This document shows, in pieces, positions 23,274 to 34,466 of a stretch of 64,000 nucleotides of DNA. Position numbers and translations under genes: made by a program. This stretch comes from Microbacterium sp. zg-B96 (GTDB taxonomy: Bacteria; Actinomycetota; Actinomycetes; Actinomycetales; Microbacteriaceae). Positions within the stretch are counted from its first letter, which is position 1; each line of letters begins with the position of its first letter. The DNA lies in the NCBI RefSeq assembly GCF_030246865.1, contig NZ_CP126738.1:186001-250000 (forward strand). The letters are read 5' to 3'. The notes under the pieces are model-generated. The model had not been told where the DNA came from. It ran no database searches and saw only the letters and a list, made by a program, of their open reading frames with translations.

Positions 23274-25594
23274 GCGTCACTGGTACCGAGCGGATGCCGC
23301 TGACGCGCCGCACCGCGATCGACCTCGCCGCGGTCGCCGCGCTCATCGCCGTGTCGATCGTCGGGTTCGGTCCCACCTTCGACAGCCCGTACTTCCTCAT
23401 CACCGGCTTCGGCGCCCTCGTGATCGGCCTGGGCCTGGCGGTGCTCGGCACCGTGCTGCGGTGGGGGGTGCTTCCCCTCGCGGCGGCGACGATCGCGGCC
23501 TACTTCGTCTTCGGCGCGCCGCTGGCGGTGCCCACGACGACGCTCGGCGGTGTCGTGCCGACGCTGGAGAGCCTGCTTACCCTCGCCGGCGGCGTCGTGT
23601 TCGCGTGGAAGCAGTTCCTCACCGCCGTCGCGCCGTTCGCGGCATCCGATTCGTTCCTGATCGTCCCCTACCTCTCGGTGCTGTTGGTCTCGGTGCTGTC
23701 GGGCTCGATCGCGCTGCGCGCCAGGCAGTACGGCTGGACGCTGCTGCCCGCCGGCGTGCTGCTGGTGCTGGCGATCGCGTTCGGCATGTCCCAGCCGGCG
23801 GTGCCGATCATCCAGGGCGCCGTCTTCGCCGTCGTGGCGATCGCGTGGGCGTCGTACCGCCGCTCGATCTCGGCGCACCGGTACGCGGCCGAATCCGGTT
23901 CCACCACAGTGCACGGCACCGGGCGGCGCGTGCTGGCCGCGGCCGGCGTACTGGCGCTGGCGATCGGTCTCGGTGCCGGCGCGAGCGCCGTGGTGGCCCC
24001 GGCTGGTCCCCGCTATGTCGTGCGCGACGCGATCCTGCCTCCCATCGATCTGCGCAACTACGTCAGCCCGCTGCAGTCCTTCCGCGCCTACGTGCGCGAC
24101 AAGGCCGACGAGACGCTGTTCACCGTCGAGGGGCTGCCAGAGGGTGGCCGGGTGCGGCTGGCGACGCTGGATGCCTACGACGGCGTCGTCTACAACGTCG
24201 CGAGCGAGGGCGCCGGGTCGTCGGCGAGCTTCCTGCGCATGGGCGACAAGATCCCCGCCACCGTCGAGGGGGAATCGGCCACGCTCGAGGTCGAGATCGG
24301 GTCGCTCCGCGGCGTGTGGCTGCCCGATGCCGGGTATCTCACCGGCATCAGCTACCGCGGCGACCGTGCCGACGACCTGCAACGGTCCACGTTCTACAAC
24401 CGCGCGACCGGCGTCGGCGTCGTCACGGCGGGGCTACGCGAAGGCGACAGCTACACCCTCGAGGTCGTGCTGCCCCGCACGCCCACACGGGCGCAGTTGG
24501 AAGAGGCCGCGATCGCCCCGCTCGCGCTGCCGCCGCAGCAGGACGTGCCCGAGGGCACTGCGTCGATGGCGTCGAAGCTCGTCGGCTCGGCCGACACCCC
24601 GTTCGAGCAGGTCGATGCCCTCGCGACCGCGCTGTCGGCGAAGGGGTTCTTCAGTCACGGACTCGAGGGCGAGGCGATCTCGCGCGCCGGGCACGGCTCG
24701 GAGCGCATCCAGGCGCTGCTGGCGACGCCGGAGCGCATGATCGGCGACGACGAGCAGTACGCCGTCACGATGGCGCTGCTGGCCGGTCAGCTGGGACTGC
24801 CGGCACGCGTGGTGATGGGCTTCTACCCCGAGGAGGAGGCCACCGGCGGGGCTTTCGCCGCCACCGGCGAGGACCTGCACGCGTGGGTGGAGGTCGCGTT
24901 CGACGAGTACGGCTGGGTGCCCTTTGACCCCACGCCGCCGGAGGACCAGGTCCCGACCGACCAGCAGACGGTGCCGCAGACCGAACTGCAGCCGCAGACG
25001 CTGCAGCCGCCGCCGCCCGCGCAGGATCCGGTCAACCTGCCGCCGGACGTCCCGGAGGACGAGGGCAACGAAGACGACGACGATGGCGGCCCGTTCGCGT
25101 GGCTCGCGATCCTCGCGTGGATCGCGGCGGGCATCGGCATCCTGCTGGTGCTGGCGGCTCCCTTCCTGGCGGTGCTGCTGCTGAAGCTGCGTCGCCGCCG
25201 TCGGCGCCGCGAGACCGGCGCCCCGTCGGAGCGCACCAGCGGCGCGTGGGACGAAGTGCTCGACACCGCCCGCGACTTCGGCGCGAAGACGCCCACCGGC
25301 GGGACGCGCCGGGAGGACGGGGCGGTGCTGGCCGAGGCCCTCGCGACACCCGGCGTCGTCGCGGTGGCACAGCGCGCGGATGCCGGCGTGTTCGGTCCCG
25401 GCGAACCGGCCGAGCAGGACGTCGAGGAGCTGTGGCGTGAGGTCGACGAGATCATCGTCGGCCTGCAAGGCTCGGTCGGCTTCTGGCGTCGGCTACGATC
25501 GCGGCTGAGCCTGCGGTCGCTGATCCGCCCCGCCGGCAAGCCCGCTCGCAGTCCCCGAGGCCGCACCGCGCCCGCTACGAAGGACCGGTCATGA
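23270..25594 (+). CDS. TgpA-like transglutaminase-fold membrane protein lacking the catalytic Cys
   Basis: 774 residues. Several N-terminal membrane helices (~15-235), an extracytoplasmic region with a transglutaminase-like core (~470-560), a Pro/Gln-rich linker, another membrane helix (~608-640) and a ~130-residue cytoplasmic tail. The His and Asp of the transglutaminase triad are present (His537 in DLHAWVEV, Asp553 in WVPFDPTPP). The position of the nucleophilic Cys (normally GYCEQ) is Asp494 in GDDEQYAVTMALL. The domain is therefore unlikely to be a Cys-dependent transglutaminase and may bind rather than crosslink. GTG 23270 overlaps the DUF58 stop and the stop overlaps the FHA gene. Confidence 0.88.
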   Translation: MSVTGTERMPLTRRTAIDLAAVAALIAVSIVGFGPTFDSPYFLITGFGALVIGLGLAVLGTVLRWGVLPLAAATIAAYFVFGAPLAVPTTTLGGVVPTLESLLTLAGGVVFAWKQFLTAVAPFAASDSFLIVPYLSVLLVSVLSGSIALRARQYGWTLLPAGVLLVLAIAFGMSQPAVPIIQGAVFAVVAIAWASYRRSISAHRYAAESGSTTVHGTGRRVLAAAGVLALAIGLGAGASAVVAPAGPRYVVRDAILPPIDLRNYVSPLQSFRAYVRDKADETLFTVEGLPEGGRVRLATLDAYDGVVYNVASEGAGSSASFLRMGDKIPATVEGESATLEVEIGSLRGVWLPDAGYLTGISYRGDRADDLQRSTFYNRATGVGVVTAGLREGDSYTLEVVLPRTPTRAQLEEAAIAPLALPPQQDVPEGTASMASKLVGSADTPFEQVDALATALSAKGFFSHGLEGEAISRAGHGSERIQALLATPERMIGDDEQYAVTMALLAGQLGLPARVVMGFYPEEEATGGAFAATGEDLHAWVEVAFDEYGWVPFDPTPPEDQVPTDQQTVPQTELQPQTLQPPPPAQDPVNLPPDVPEDEGNEDDDDGGPFAWLAILAWIAAGIGILLVLAAPFLAVLLLKLRRRRRRRETGAPSERTSGAWDEVLDTARDFGAKTPTGGTRREDGAVLAEALATPGVVAVAQRADAGVFGPGEPAEQDVEELWREVDEIIVGLQGSVGFWRRLRSRLSLRSLIRPAGKPARSPRGRTAPATKDRS

Positions 25595-26991
25595 CCACAT
25601 CACGCCCCACCCCCGCGCGCTACACCGCCGGCGATGCCTACGCGATCGCATCGCCGCGCGGCGTCGCGCTGGTCTCCCCCGAGGTGGACCCGGAGATCGT
25701 CGAGGGGGTCTGGCAGGCGCTGGCCTCCGGTGGCGGGCTCGCCGGAGTGCTGGATGCCGCGACCGGATCCAGTGGCCGCTTCGCCGATGTGCCGCCGTTC
25801 GGGATGGTCGTCACCGGCGAGCCTGCCCGCGTGCTCGTGCGCGGAGCGGTGGAAGCCCACGTGACCGACGCGGCCGGGCGCACCTGCGTGCTCAGCGGCA
25901 CCGGGGTCGCCACCTGGGCCGAACACGTCGTCGCCGACGCGCGCGCGGTGGCGTTGCGCATCGGCCCCGCTGCCGGGGTCGCCCTTCCGATCGTGGACGG
26001 CATCGTCCGCGCCGGCGGGGTGACGGTCGTGCTGACGCAGGATGCCGTTGACGTACCGCTGGCACCCATCGCCCCGCCGGTGCTGGCGCCGATCGCCCCG
26101 CCGGTGCTGGCGCCGATCGCCCCGCCGGTGCTGGCGCCGATCGCCCCGCCGGTGCTGGCACCGACCGCCCCGCCGGTCCCGGCGCTCATCGACACCGACG
26201 GCGAGCCGGCTCCTGCCGAGGGCGAGCCCGCAGACGCCGAGCCGGTCGAGGCCGAACCCGCAGATGCCGAGGAACCGTCGCCGGAGCCGCTCATCGACGT
26301 ACCGGCCTGGGTCAGCGGCGACGCCGCTGCGGCCCGCTCCGCCGCCGCCGCCGACGACCCGCTGGAGACCGTGCAGTCCGACCGCCGTGGCCGCTTCGCC
26401 CACCTGTGGGGCGAGACGGTGATGGCCTCGGTGGCCGCCGCAGCCGTCGCCGATGCGCAGCAGCCTGCGGCCGCAGGCGATGCTCCCCGCCCCGACTCCG
26501 GCGGCGAATCCCTGGTGCGCGCGGGCGACCATGACGGCGCCACCGTGTCGCTGGCCGCCGCGCGCGCCATGCGGGCGAGAGGCCGCGCCGAGGCCGACCT
26601 GCCGCCCGTGCCCGCTCCGCCCGTGCCCGCCCCGCCCGCCCCGGTGCCGCCGCCGGCGCTGGGCCGCCTCGAGCTGTCGACGGGGCGGACGCTGGTGCTC
26701 GACCGTGGTGTCGTCATCGGCCGGCGGCCCCGTGCCACACGCGTGGGCGACGACGTGCCGCAGCTGGTCACGGTCGAAAGTCCCAGCCAGGACATCTCCC
26801 GCAGTCACATCGAGGTGCGCCGTGAAGGCGAATCGGCCGTCGTGGTCGACCTCGACACCACCAACGGCACCGTGCTGCACCGGGACGGCTCCAGTCCCAT
26901 GCGATTGCACCCCGGGGAGGCGACCATCCTGCTCGACGGCGATGCGCTTGACCTCGGTGACGAAGTGACCGTGACCTACCGGGAGGGTTGA
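25591..26991 (+). CDS. FHA-domain protein with an LAPIAPPV repeat linker (466 aa)
   Basis: No signal peptide or membrane helix. The N-terminal ~150 residues form a compact alpha/beta domain of unknown type (ARYTAGDAYAIASPRGVALVSP). A linker carries five LAPIAPPV-like octapeptide repeats (~157-196), then an acidic Pro/Ala-rich stretch. A C-terminal FHA domain (~358-466) has GRRP, SRSH and TTNG in the phosphothreonine-binding positions. The gene sits between the transglutaminase-like gene and the receptor kinase, overlapping both within the operon. It is thus a likely phospho-dependent adaptor for that kinase. This function is inferred from domain and context. Confidence 0.85.
   Translation: MTTSRPTPARYTAGDAYAIASPRGVALVSPEVDPEIVEGVWQALASGGGLAGVLDAATGSSGRFADVPPFGMVVTGEPARVLVRGAVEAHVTDAAGRTCVLSGTGVATWAEHVVADARAVALRIGPAAGVALPIVDGIVRAGGVTVVLTQDAVDVPLAPIAPPVLAPIAPPVLAPIAPPVLAPIAPPVLAPTAPPVPALIDTDGEPAPAEGEPADAEPVEAEPADAEEPSPEPLIDVPAWVSGDAAAARSAAAADDPLETVQSDRRGRFAHLWGETVMASVAAAAVADAQQPAAAGDAPRPDSGGESLVRAGDHDGATVSLAAARAMRARGRAEADLPPVPAPPVPAPPAPVPPPALGRLELSTGRTLVLDRGVVIGRRPRATRVGDDVPQLVTVESPSQDISRSHIEVRREGESAVVVDLDTTNGTVLHRDGSSPMRLHPGEATILLDGDALDLGDEVTVTYREG
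26059..26178 (+). repeat. Five in-frame 24-bp tandem repeats coding LAPIAPPV
   Basis: Five consecutive 24-base units beginning CTGGCGCCGATCGCC, three almost identical and the outer two diverged (one codes LAPTAPPV). They lie within the FHA gene. Copy number could vary by slippage without breaking the frame. Confidence 0.95.
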
Positions 26992-28640
26992 TGAACGCGT
27001 CACGTCCGCCCACCGCTCCTCCGGACATCCCCGGCTTCATCTATCGGGAACTGCTCGGCTCGGGCGGGTTCGCCGACGTGTTCCTCTACGACCAGGCGCT
27101 GCCGCAGCGTCGCGTCGCGGTGAAGGTGCTGTTGGCCGATCGGCTCAGCCAGACCTCCATCGAGGATTTCGCCGCCGAGGCCAACATCATGGCCCAGCTG
27201 TCGACGCATCCCGCGATCGTCACGATCTACCAGGCCGGTGTCTCCGACGACGGCCGGCCATATCTGGTGATGGAGTACTGCTCCCGCCCCAACCTGCAGG
27301 CGCGGTACCGACGTGAGCCGTTCTCGGTGGCCGAGTCGCTGCGGGTGGGCGTGCAGGTCGCTGCCGCCGTCGAGACCGCGCACCGCGCCGGTATCCTGCA
27401 CCGCGACATCAAACCGGCGAACATCCTCGTCACGGAATACAACCGGCCGGCACTGACCGACTTCGGCATTTCGACCGCCGGTGACTCCGTGCAGGAACTG
27501 GCGGGCATGTCGATCCCGTGGTCCCCGCCGGAGGCATTCGCCGAGGCAGGGTCGCCGGGACGCAGCGGAGACGTCTACGCGCTCGGCGCCACGGTCTACA
27601 CGCTGCTGGCAGGGCGGTCGCCCTTCGAGATCCCGGGGCAGCGCAACGGCAGTTCGGAACTCATTCAGCGGGTACTGACGATGCCGGTGCCCCCGCTGGG
27701 CCGCGCCGACGCGCCGGCCTCGCTGCAGCGGGCGCTGGAGCGGGCCATGGCCACCGCCCCCGGCGACCGCTACGCCAGCGCGCTGGACTTCGCCCGCGCG
27801 CTGCAGCGGGTGCAACTCGAGCTGAACATGGCCGCCACCCCGATCGACGTCATCGACGAGAGCGTCGACGACTCCCCGATGGAAGACGAGGACGGCGGGC
27901 TGACCCGCATCCGGGGCATCGTCAGCATCGACCCCTCGCTCCCGCCGCCGATCGTGCGGGCACCCGGCTCGACGACCCCGCTGGCGGGCATCACGTCGCC
28001 GCCGGCGGGGACGACGGTCGGCGCCACCATGCTGCGCCCCGCCGCAGGTCACCTGCCCATGTGGGACAGCGCGCCCCCGGATGCCACCGTGCAGCGTTCC
28101 GCGCCGCTGGGTGCGTCCACGGCCGCTCCCGCGCCGGCGTTCGCGGCCGCGCCCCCGGTGGCGGACTCGCCCGTCCAGGGCGAGGAGGAGGCCCCGGCTG
28201 CGGCACCCGCCCGCCCCCGGCGGACCGGCGCGCTCATCGGGGGCATCGTGGCTGCCGTCGTCGTGCTCGGTGGCGGCGGCATCGCCCTCGCGGCGGCGAC
28301 CGGGCTGCTGGCACCGGCGGCAGAGCCCTCGTCGGCGCCCGAGGACGAGGAAGAGGGCCCGGCCGACATCCTCCCCGACGGCGGCGTGCCCACCGTGGCG
28401 GACTTGGAAGGGGCCGTGCAGGGCGAGAACGTGACGTTCACGTGGCGCAACGCCGAACCCGAGGAGGGCGACACCTACCTGTGGGCCGTCCAGCGCCTCG
28501 GCGAGGAGTCCCGGATGGAATCCACCGATCAGACCACGCTGACGGTGCCGGTCGAGCCGGGTGGGCGCACGTGTGTCGAGATCACCCTCGTGCGCGCCGA
28601 CCGGCAGAGTTCGCCGGTGGCGGAGGCGTGCGCGCCCTGA
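26991..28640 (+). CDS. Receptor-type Ser/Thr protein kinase with Fn3-like ectodomain (Pkb2-like)
   Basis: 549 residues. The kinase domain (~15-280) has the Gly loop GSGGFADVF (23-31), Lys45 in AVKVL, the catalytic loop HRDIKPANIL (Asp139) and DFG (Asp157), so it should be active. A low-complexity juxtamembrane region (~285-410) with Ser/Thr and Pro follows. A single helix (~413-435) leads to an ~110-residue outer domain resembling one Fn3/Ig fold (VTFTWRNAEPEEGDTYLWAV) with two Cys. The PASTA repeats of PknB-type peptidoglycan sensors are absent. ATG 26991 or TTG 26988 could start it. It is the last gene of the operon and convergent with the next gene, only 3 bases apart. It may sense a ligand of the giant Fn3 protein and phosphorylate the FHA proteins. 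Confidence 0.9.
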   Translation: MNASRPPTAPPDIPGFIYRELLGSGGFADVFLYDQALPQRRVAVKVLLADRLSQTSIEDFAAEANIMAQLSTHPAIVTIYQAGVSDDGRPYLVMEYCSRPNLQARYRREPFSVAESLRVGVQVAAAVETAHRAGILHRDIKPANILVTEYNRPALTDFGISTAGDSVQELAGMSIPWSPPEAFAEAGSPGRSGDVYALGATVYTLLAGRSPFEIPGQRNGSSELIQRVLTMPVPPLGRADAPASLQRALERAMATAPGDRYASALDFARALQRVQLELNMAATPIDVIDESVDDSPMEDEDGGLTRIRGIVSIDPSLPPPIVRAPGSTTPLAGITSPPAGTTVGATMLRPAAGHLPMWDSAPPDATVQRSAPLGASTAAPAPAFAAAPPVADSPVQGEEEAPAAAPARPRRTGALIGGIVAAVVVLGGGGIALAAATGLLAPAAEPSSAPEDEEEGPADILPDGGVPTVADLEGAVQGENVTFTWRNAEPEEGDTYLWAVQRLGEESRMESTDQTTLTVPVEPGGRTCVEITLVRADRQSSPVAEACAP

Positions 28641-28643
28641 CCG

Positions 28644-29114
28644 TCAGGGCAGAGGCACCGCCCCGGTGTCGGCGGTGTGCGACAGCACCTTGACGATGAC
28701 GCCGCGACGGCGCAGCTCCGCGATCGTGCGGGCCTCCTCGTCGACGTTGCGACCGAGCGCGTGCACGGTGGCGACGACCACCACGTCGCCGCCGGAGAGC
28801 CGGCCGAACAGCCGGGTGAGGCGCTCCTGCCAGGTCTCCATCGTCTCGGGTGCGGGGTGGCGGAAACCTTCGATCGGCACGCCGAAGCGGGAGAGCTCAT
28901 CGCGCTGACGCACGATGGAGGGCATGTCGTCGCGAGCGACCACGAGCCCCACCAGGCGGGAACCGGCGGGCCGGGCCAGCCACCAATCGCGCGACTGCTC
29001 CAGGTCGCGGAAGGCAGGGGGCACCTCGCCCGGCTCGGTCGGCAGCGCGATCGACTCCGCATAGTCTGCGGGGGCGCGGTACCCGGCGGCATCCTGTGGC
29101 GTGGCATCGGTCAT
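28644..29114 (-). CDS. Degenerate serine-recombinase (resolvase N-terminal fold) protein
   Basis: 156 residues. Residues ~50-150 follow the resolvase/invertase catalytic fold: LVGLVVARDD strand, RQRDELSRFGV helix, then GDVVVVATVHALGRNVDEEARTIAELRRRGVIVKVL, matching the usual GDxLVVxxLDRLGR...L..L..RGV pattern. The nucleophilic Ser of the first strand (normally Y.RVS) is replaced by the ARDD segment. The second conserved Asp-Arg in LDRLGR reads VHALGR, and there is no helix-turn-helix or zinc-ribbon DNA-binding tail. It is probably a domesticated, non-recombining relative. The ATG at 29114 has AAGGAG 7 bases upstream. Function is unknown. Confidence 0.7.
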   Translation of the reverse strand: MTDATPQDAAGYRAPADYAESIALPTEPGEVPPAFRDLEQSRDWWLARPAGSRLVGLVVARDDMPSIVRQRDELSRFGVPIEGFRHPAPETMETWQERLTRLFGRLSGGDVVVVATVHALGRNVDEEARTIAELRRRGVIVKVLSHTADTGAVPLP

Positions 29115-29161
29115 GGCGGCTCCTTGTTCCCCACTATTGTCCCGCAGCCGGCGGGCGGACC

Positions 29162-30886
29162 CTAGTCGTCGTCGTCCAGCCGCAGTCGCAGACTCAGTTC
29201 GTCGGCGTCGAGTTCGGCCAGCGAGTGGCGCAGCGCCGCGGAGCTGAGCCCGCTGTTCGACAGCGACACCAGTCGCACGCGCATCGCCCGGATGAGAGCC
29301 AGCCGCAGCTCCAGCGCCTCCCGGTGCGCGACGGTCTCCTCCTCGTCGGGGGGATCGGCAAGGCTCCCGCCCACCCGCTCGACCAGGTCGGCGGGAAACG
29401 GCGTGCCGTCGCGGCGCCGCAGGTCGGGGTGCGAGAGCGCGATCATCGCCGCTTCGCGCAGCTCACCGTCGATGCGGTCCTGTTCGTCCCTCGTCAGCTC
29501 GTCGCTTTCCGGCGGGATCCGCAGCAGGCGGGCGAAGGCGGGGAGAGTGAAGCCCTGCACGAGCAGGCTGATCACCGCCACGAGGAACGCGGTGAGGATG
29601 AGCAGTTCCCGGGCGGGGGTGTCGCGGGGGAGGGTCTGCGCCGCCGCGAGGGTCACGACGCCGCGCATGCCTGCCCAGACGATGATCGCGCCGTGCTTCC
29701 AGCCCAGCGGCGAGGACTGGTAGTAGTCCAGGTCGGCGAACGCGCGCCGCAGCCGCCGACGCAGCGCCGCGATGCGCCGCTCGGTGAAGGCCGCGCGGTG
29801 GGGCGGCGTGCCGGTGTCGCCCTGCTGCGGGTCGATGGCTTCGATCCGGGCGCCGAACCGGTCGAGCCGCTCCCGCTGCTTGTGGCGCGCGCGGCGCCCC
29901 TGCAGCTGCACCAGCAGCGCGACGTAGCCGGTTCGCACGACCAGCACGATGCCGAGCGCCGCGAGTGCCAGCCAAGCGGCGCGCAGCGGACCATCGTGCA
30001 GAGCGACATTCTCGCGCCAGATGTCCTTGAGCTCCAGACCCATGATGAGGAACACCGCACCCTCGAGGACGAGTTCGATCGTGCGCCAGTTGAGCGTGGC
30101 CGACAGTCGCTGCTCGGCGGTGAGCCACCGCGCCGAGCCCTGCCCCGTGACGATCCCCGCGACGACCGCCGCGACCAGGCCCGACCCGCCCAGGTGCTCG
30201 GTGGGAAGGTAGGCGGCGAAGGGCACGGCGAAACCGACGGCGGTGTTGGCGGCGGAGTGGCCGACCCAGGTGCGAAAGCGCAGGCTCAGCAGACCCACCA
30301 GCGCCCCCACGGCCAGCGCGACCAGCACGCCCCACGCGAAGGCGCCGGCGAACTCGCCCGCCGCAACCGCGCCGCCGGTGGCGACGGCGGCGACGGCGGT
30401 GCGCAGCAGCACGAGCGAGGTCGCATCGTTGAGCAGGCTCTCGCCCTCGAGCATCGTCACCACGCGGGGTGAGAGCCCAAGACGCTTGACGATGGAGGTG
30501 GCCACGGCATCCGTCGGGCTGAGGATCGCCCCCAGCGCGATCGCCTGCAGCAGCCCCAGGTCCGGGATCGCCCACGTGAAGAACAGCCCGAGCACGACCG
30601 AGCTGATCACCACGAGCACGACCGACAGCCCCGCGATGGGCCCGAAGTCGCGGCGGAATTCGATCGCCGGCAGCGACACCGCCGCGGAGTACAGCAGCGG
30701 CGGCAGGATGCCGACGAGGATGATCTCCGGATCCACCTCCACCGCGGGCACGAACGGCAGCAGGCTCACCCCGAGTCCTGCGATCACGAGCAGCAGGGGA
30801 CCGGCGATGTTCAGCCGCGGGGCCAGGCCGGTCGCCACGGCGATGACGACGACCCCCAGGATGGCCAGCACGATGACGGCATCCAT
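29162..30886 (-). CDS. CPA1-family Na+/H+ antiporter
   Basis: 574 residues: about twelve membrane helices in the first ~400 residues, then a ~170-residue cytoplasmic tail. The ion-binding helices of the NhaP/NHE type are clear: SPTDAVATSIVKRLGL and EGESLLNDATSLVLLRT. It exchanges Na+ (or K+) for H+ to control cytoplasmic pH and salt. I chose ATG 30886 because GGGGAGGT lies just before it; the open frame continues upstream into the divergent gene region without support. It is divergent from the UvrA-like gene, so both promoters share the 102-base gap. Confidence 0.92.
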   Translation of the reverse strand: MDAVIVLAILGVVVIAVATGLAPRLNIAGPLLLVIAGLGVSLLPFVPAVEVDPEIILVGILPPLLYSAAVSLPAIEFRRDFGPIAGLSVVLVVISSVVLGLFFTWAIPDLGLLQAIALGAILSPTDAVATSIVKRLGLSPRVVTMLEGESLLNDATSLVLLRTAVAAVATGGAVAAGEFAGAFAWGVLVALAVGALVGLLSLRFRTWVGHSAANTAVGFAVPFAAYLPTEHLGGSGLVAAVVAGIVTGQGSARWLTAEQRLSATLNWRTIELVLEGAVFLIMGLELKDIWRENVALHDGPLRAAWLALAALGIVLVVRTGYVALLVQLQGRRARHKQRERLDRFGARIEAIDPQQGDTGTPPHRAAFTERRIAALRRRLRRAFADLDYYQSSPLGWKHGAIIVWAGMRGVVTLAAAQTLPRDTPARELLILTAFLVAVISLLVQGFTLPAFARLLRIPPESDELTRDEQDRIDGELREAAMIALSHPDLRRRDGTPFPADLVERVGGSLADPPDEEETVAHREALELRLALIRAMRVRLVSLSNSGLSSAALRHSLAELDADELSLRLRLDDDD

Positions 30887-30988
30887 GCGCACCTCCCCTC
30901 GCGTGCGGTTGCGATGCCTGCACGATATCGAGGACTGCGGATGTCCGCAGAAGGGGGCATGCTGAGATGCGCAACGGAAGGGATCGCC

Positions 30989-33340
<2,352 letters not shown>

Positions 33341-33351
33341 CCCGCGACCGG

Positions 33352-34362
33352 TCAGATCGCGCCGAGCTCCCGCACCGCGTCGCGCTCCGCCGCGAGTTCG
33401 GCCACCGATGCCGCCAGTCGTGCTCTGGCCCGGTCGTCGAGCTCGAGTCCCTCGACGACGCGGTAACCAGACCCGTCGCTGGTCACCGGGAACGAGCAGA
33501 CCAGTCCCTCGGGCACCCCGTACTCCCCGCGCGACACGAGTGCCGCCGACGTCCAACCCGAGTGCGTGCCGAGCGCCTCGTCGCGCACGTGCGAGATCGC
33601 GGCGTTGGCCGCCGACGCGACCGACGACGACCCTCGTACTTCGATGATCTCCGCCCCGCGCCGCGCCACCCGCGGAATGAACACGTCGTCGAGCCACGAT
33701 GCCGCGGCATCCGTCCCGCCCAGCTGCTCCGCCAGCGCGTCGAACACCGGGCGTCCGGCGACGGTGGCGTGCGAGACGTCGGGGAACTGGGTACTGGAGT
33801 GGTTGCCCCAGATGGTCACGCCGTGGAGGGTCGTCGGCGTGACCTGGAGCGCAGCGGACAGCTGGCCGACCGCTCGGTCGTGATCGAGCCGGGTCAGCGC
33901 ACTGAAGCGCTCGGCCGGGACGCCGGCGGCGGCGGCGGCCGCGACCATGGCATTGGTATTGGCGGGGTTGCCCACCGTCAGCACGCGCACATCGGCGGCG
34001 GCGTGCTGCGCGATCGCCGCACCTTGCGGCGCGAAGATGCCGGCGTTGGCGGCCAGCAGGTCGGCGCGCTCCATGCCCGCCGCCCGGGGCCGGGACCCCA
34101 CGAGCAGCACGCGGTCGGCGCCGGCGAAGGCGACGGCCGGGTCGTCGGTCACCTCGACGTCCTGCAGCAGGGCGAAGGCGCAGTCCTGCAGTTCGAGCGC
34201 GGCGCCTTCGGCGGCGCGCACCCCCTGCGGGATCTCCAGCAGCCGCAGCCGCACCGGCTGATCCGGACCGAGCATGTCGCCCGCGGCGATGCGGAACAGC
34301 AGTGCGTAGCCGATCTGCCCTCCGGCGCCGGTGATGGTCACGGTGACGGGGGTGGCATCCAT
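33352..34362 (-). CDS. mdh: Malate dehydrogenase (NAD-dependent)
   Basis: 336 residues, LDH/MDH superfamily. NAD-binding GAGGQIG at 12-18 (the MDH type 2 form), the [11 protein letters not shown] segment, substrate Arg region ([12 protein letters not shown]) and catalytic His in IWGNHSSTQ. It interconverts malate and oxaloacetate in the TCA cycle. The ATG at 34362 has no ribosome site but has a TAGGCT -10 box exactly 6 bases before it, so a leaderless transcript is likely. Confidence 0.95.
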   Translation of the reverse strand: MDATPVTVTITGAGGQIGYALLFRIAAGDMLGPDQPVRLRLLEIPQGVRAAEGAALELQDCAFALLQDVEVTDDPAVAFAGADRVLLVGSRPRAAGMERADLLAANAGIFAPQGAAIAQHAAADVRVLTVGNPANTNAMVAAAAAAGVPAERFSALTRLDHDRAVGQLSAALQVTPTTLHGVTIWGNHSSTQFPDVSHATVAGRPVFDALAEQLGGTDAAASWLDDVFIPRVARRGAEIIEVRGSSSVASAANAAISHVRDEALGTHSGWTSAALVSRGEYGVPEGLVCSFPVTSDGSGYRVVEGLELDDRARARLAASVAELAAERDAVRELGAI

Positions 34363-34368
34363 TCCTTG

Positions 34369-34374
34369 AGCCTA
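34369..34374 (-). promoter_or_regulatory. -10 box for leaderless mdh
   Basis: On the minus strand TAGGCT is followed by 6 bases and then the ATG of mdh, placing the transcript start at the start codon. Confidence 0.6.
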
Positions 34375-34453
34375 GAGGTGCACGGAGGGGCGGTGAGTGT
34401 ACCGGACCCGGGCGATCGCGGTCCGGCACCCCGGTTTCCCGGGCGCGGAACGG

Positions 34454-34459
34454 TACCTT
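34454..34459 (+). promoter_or_regulatory. -10 box for the zinc metallopeptidase gene, probably leaderless
   Basis: TACCTT ends 7 bases before the GTG at 34467. No ribosome site is present between them. Confidence 0.45.
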
Positions 34460-34466
34460 GTGAGGC

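Noticed and set aside
23270..25594. Active transglutaminase crosslinking the surface protein
   Set aside because: The nucleophilic Cys is replaced by Asp494, so a normal transglutaminase reaction is not supported.
28644..29114. Active site-specific recombinase marking a transposon or integron
   Set aside because: The catalytic Ser and the DNA-binding tail are missing, and no terminal inverted repeats or cargo are associated.
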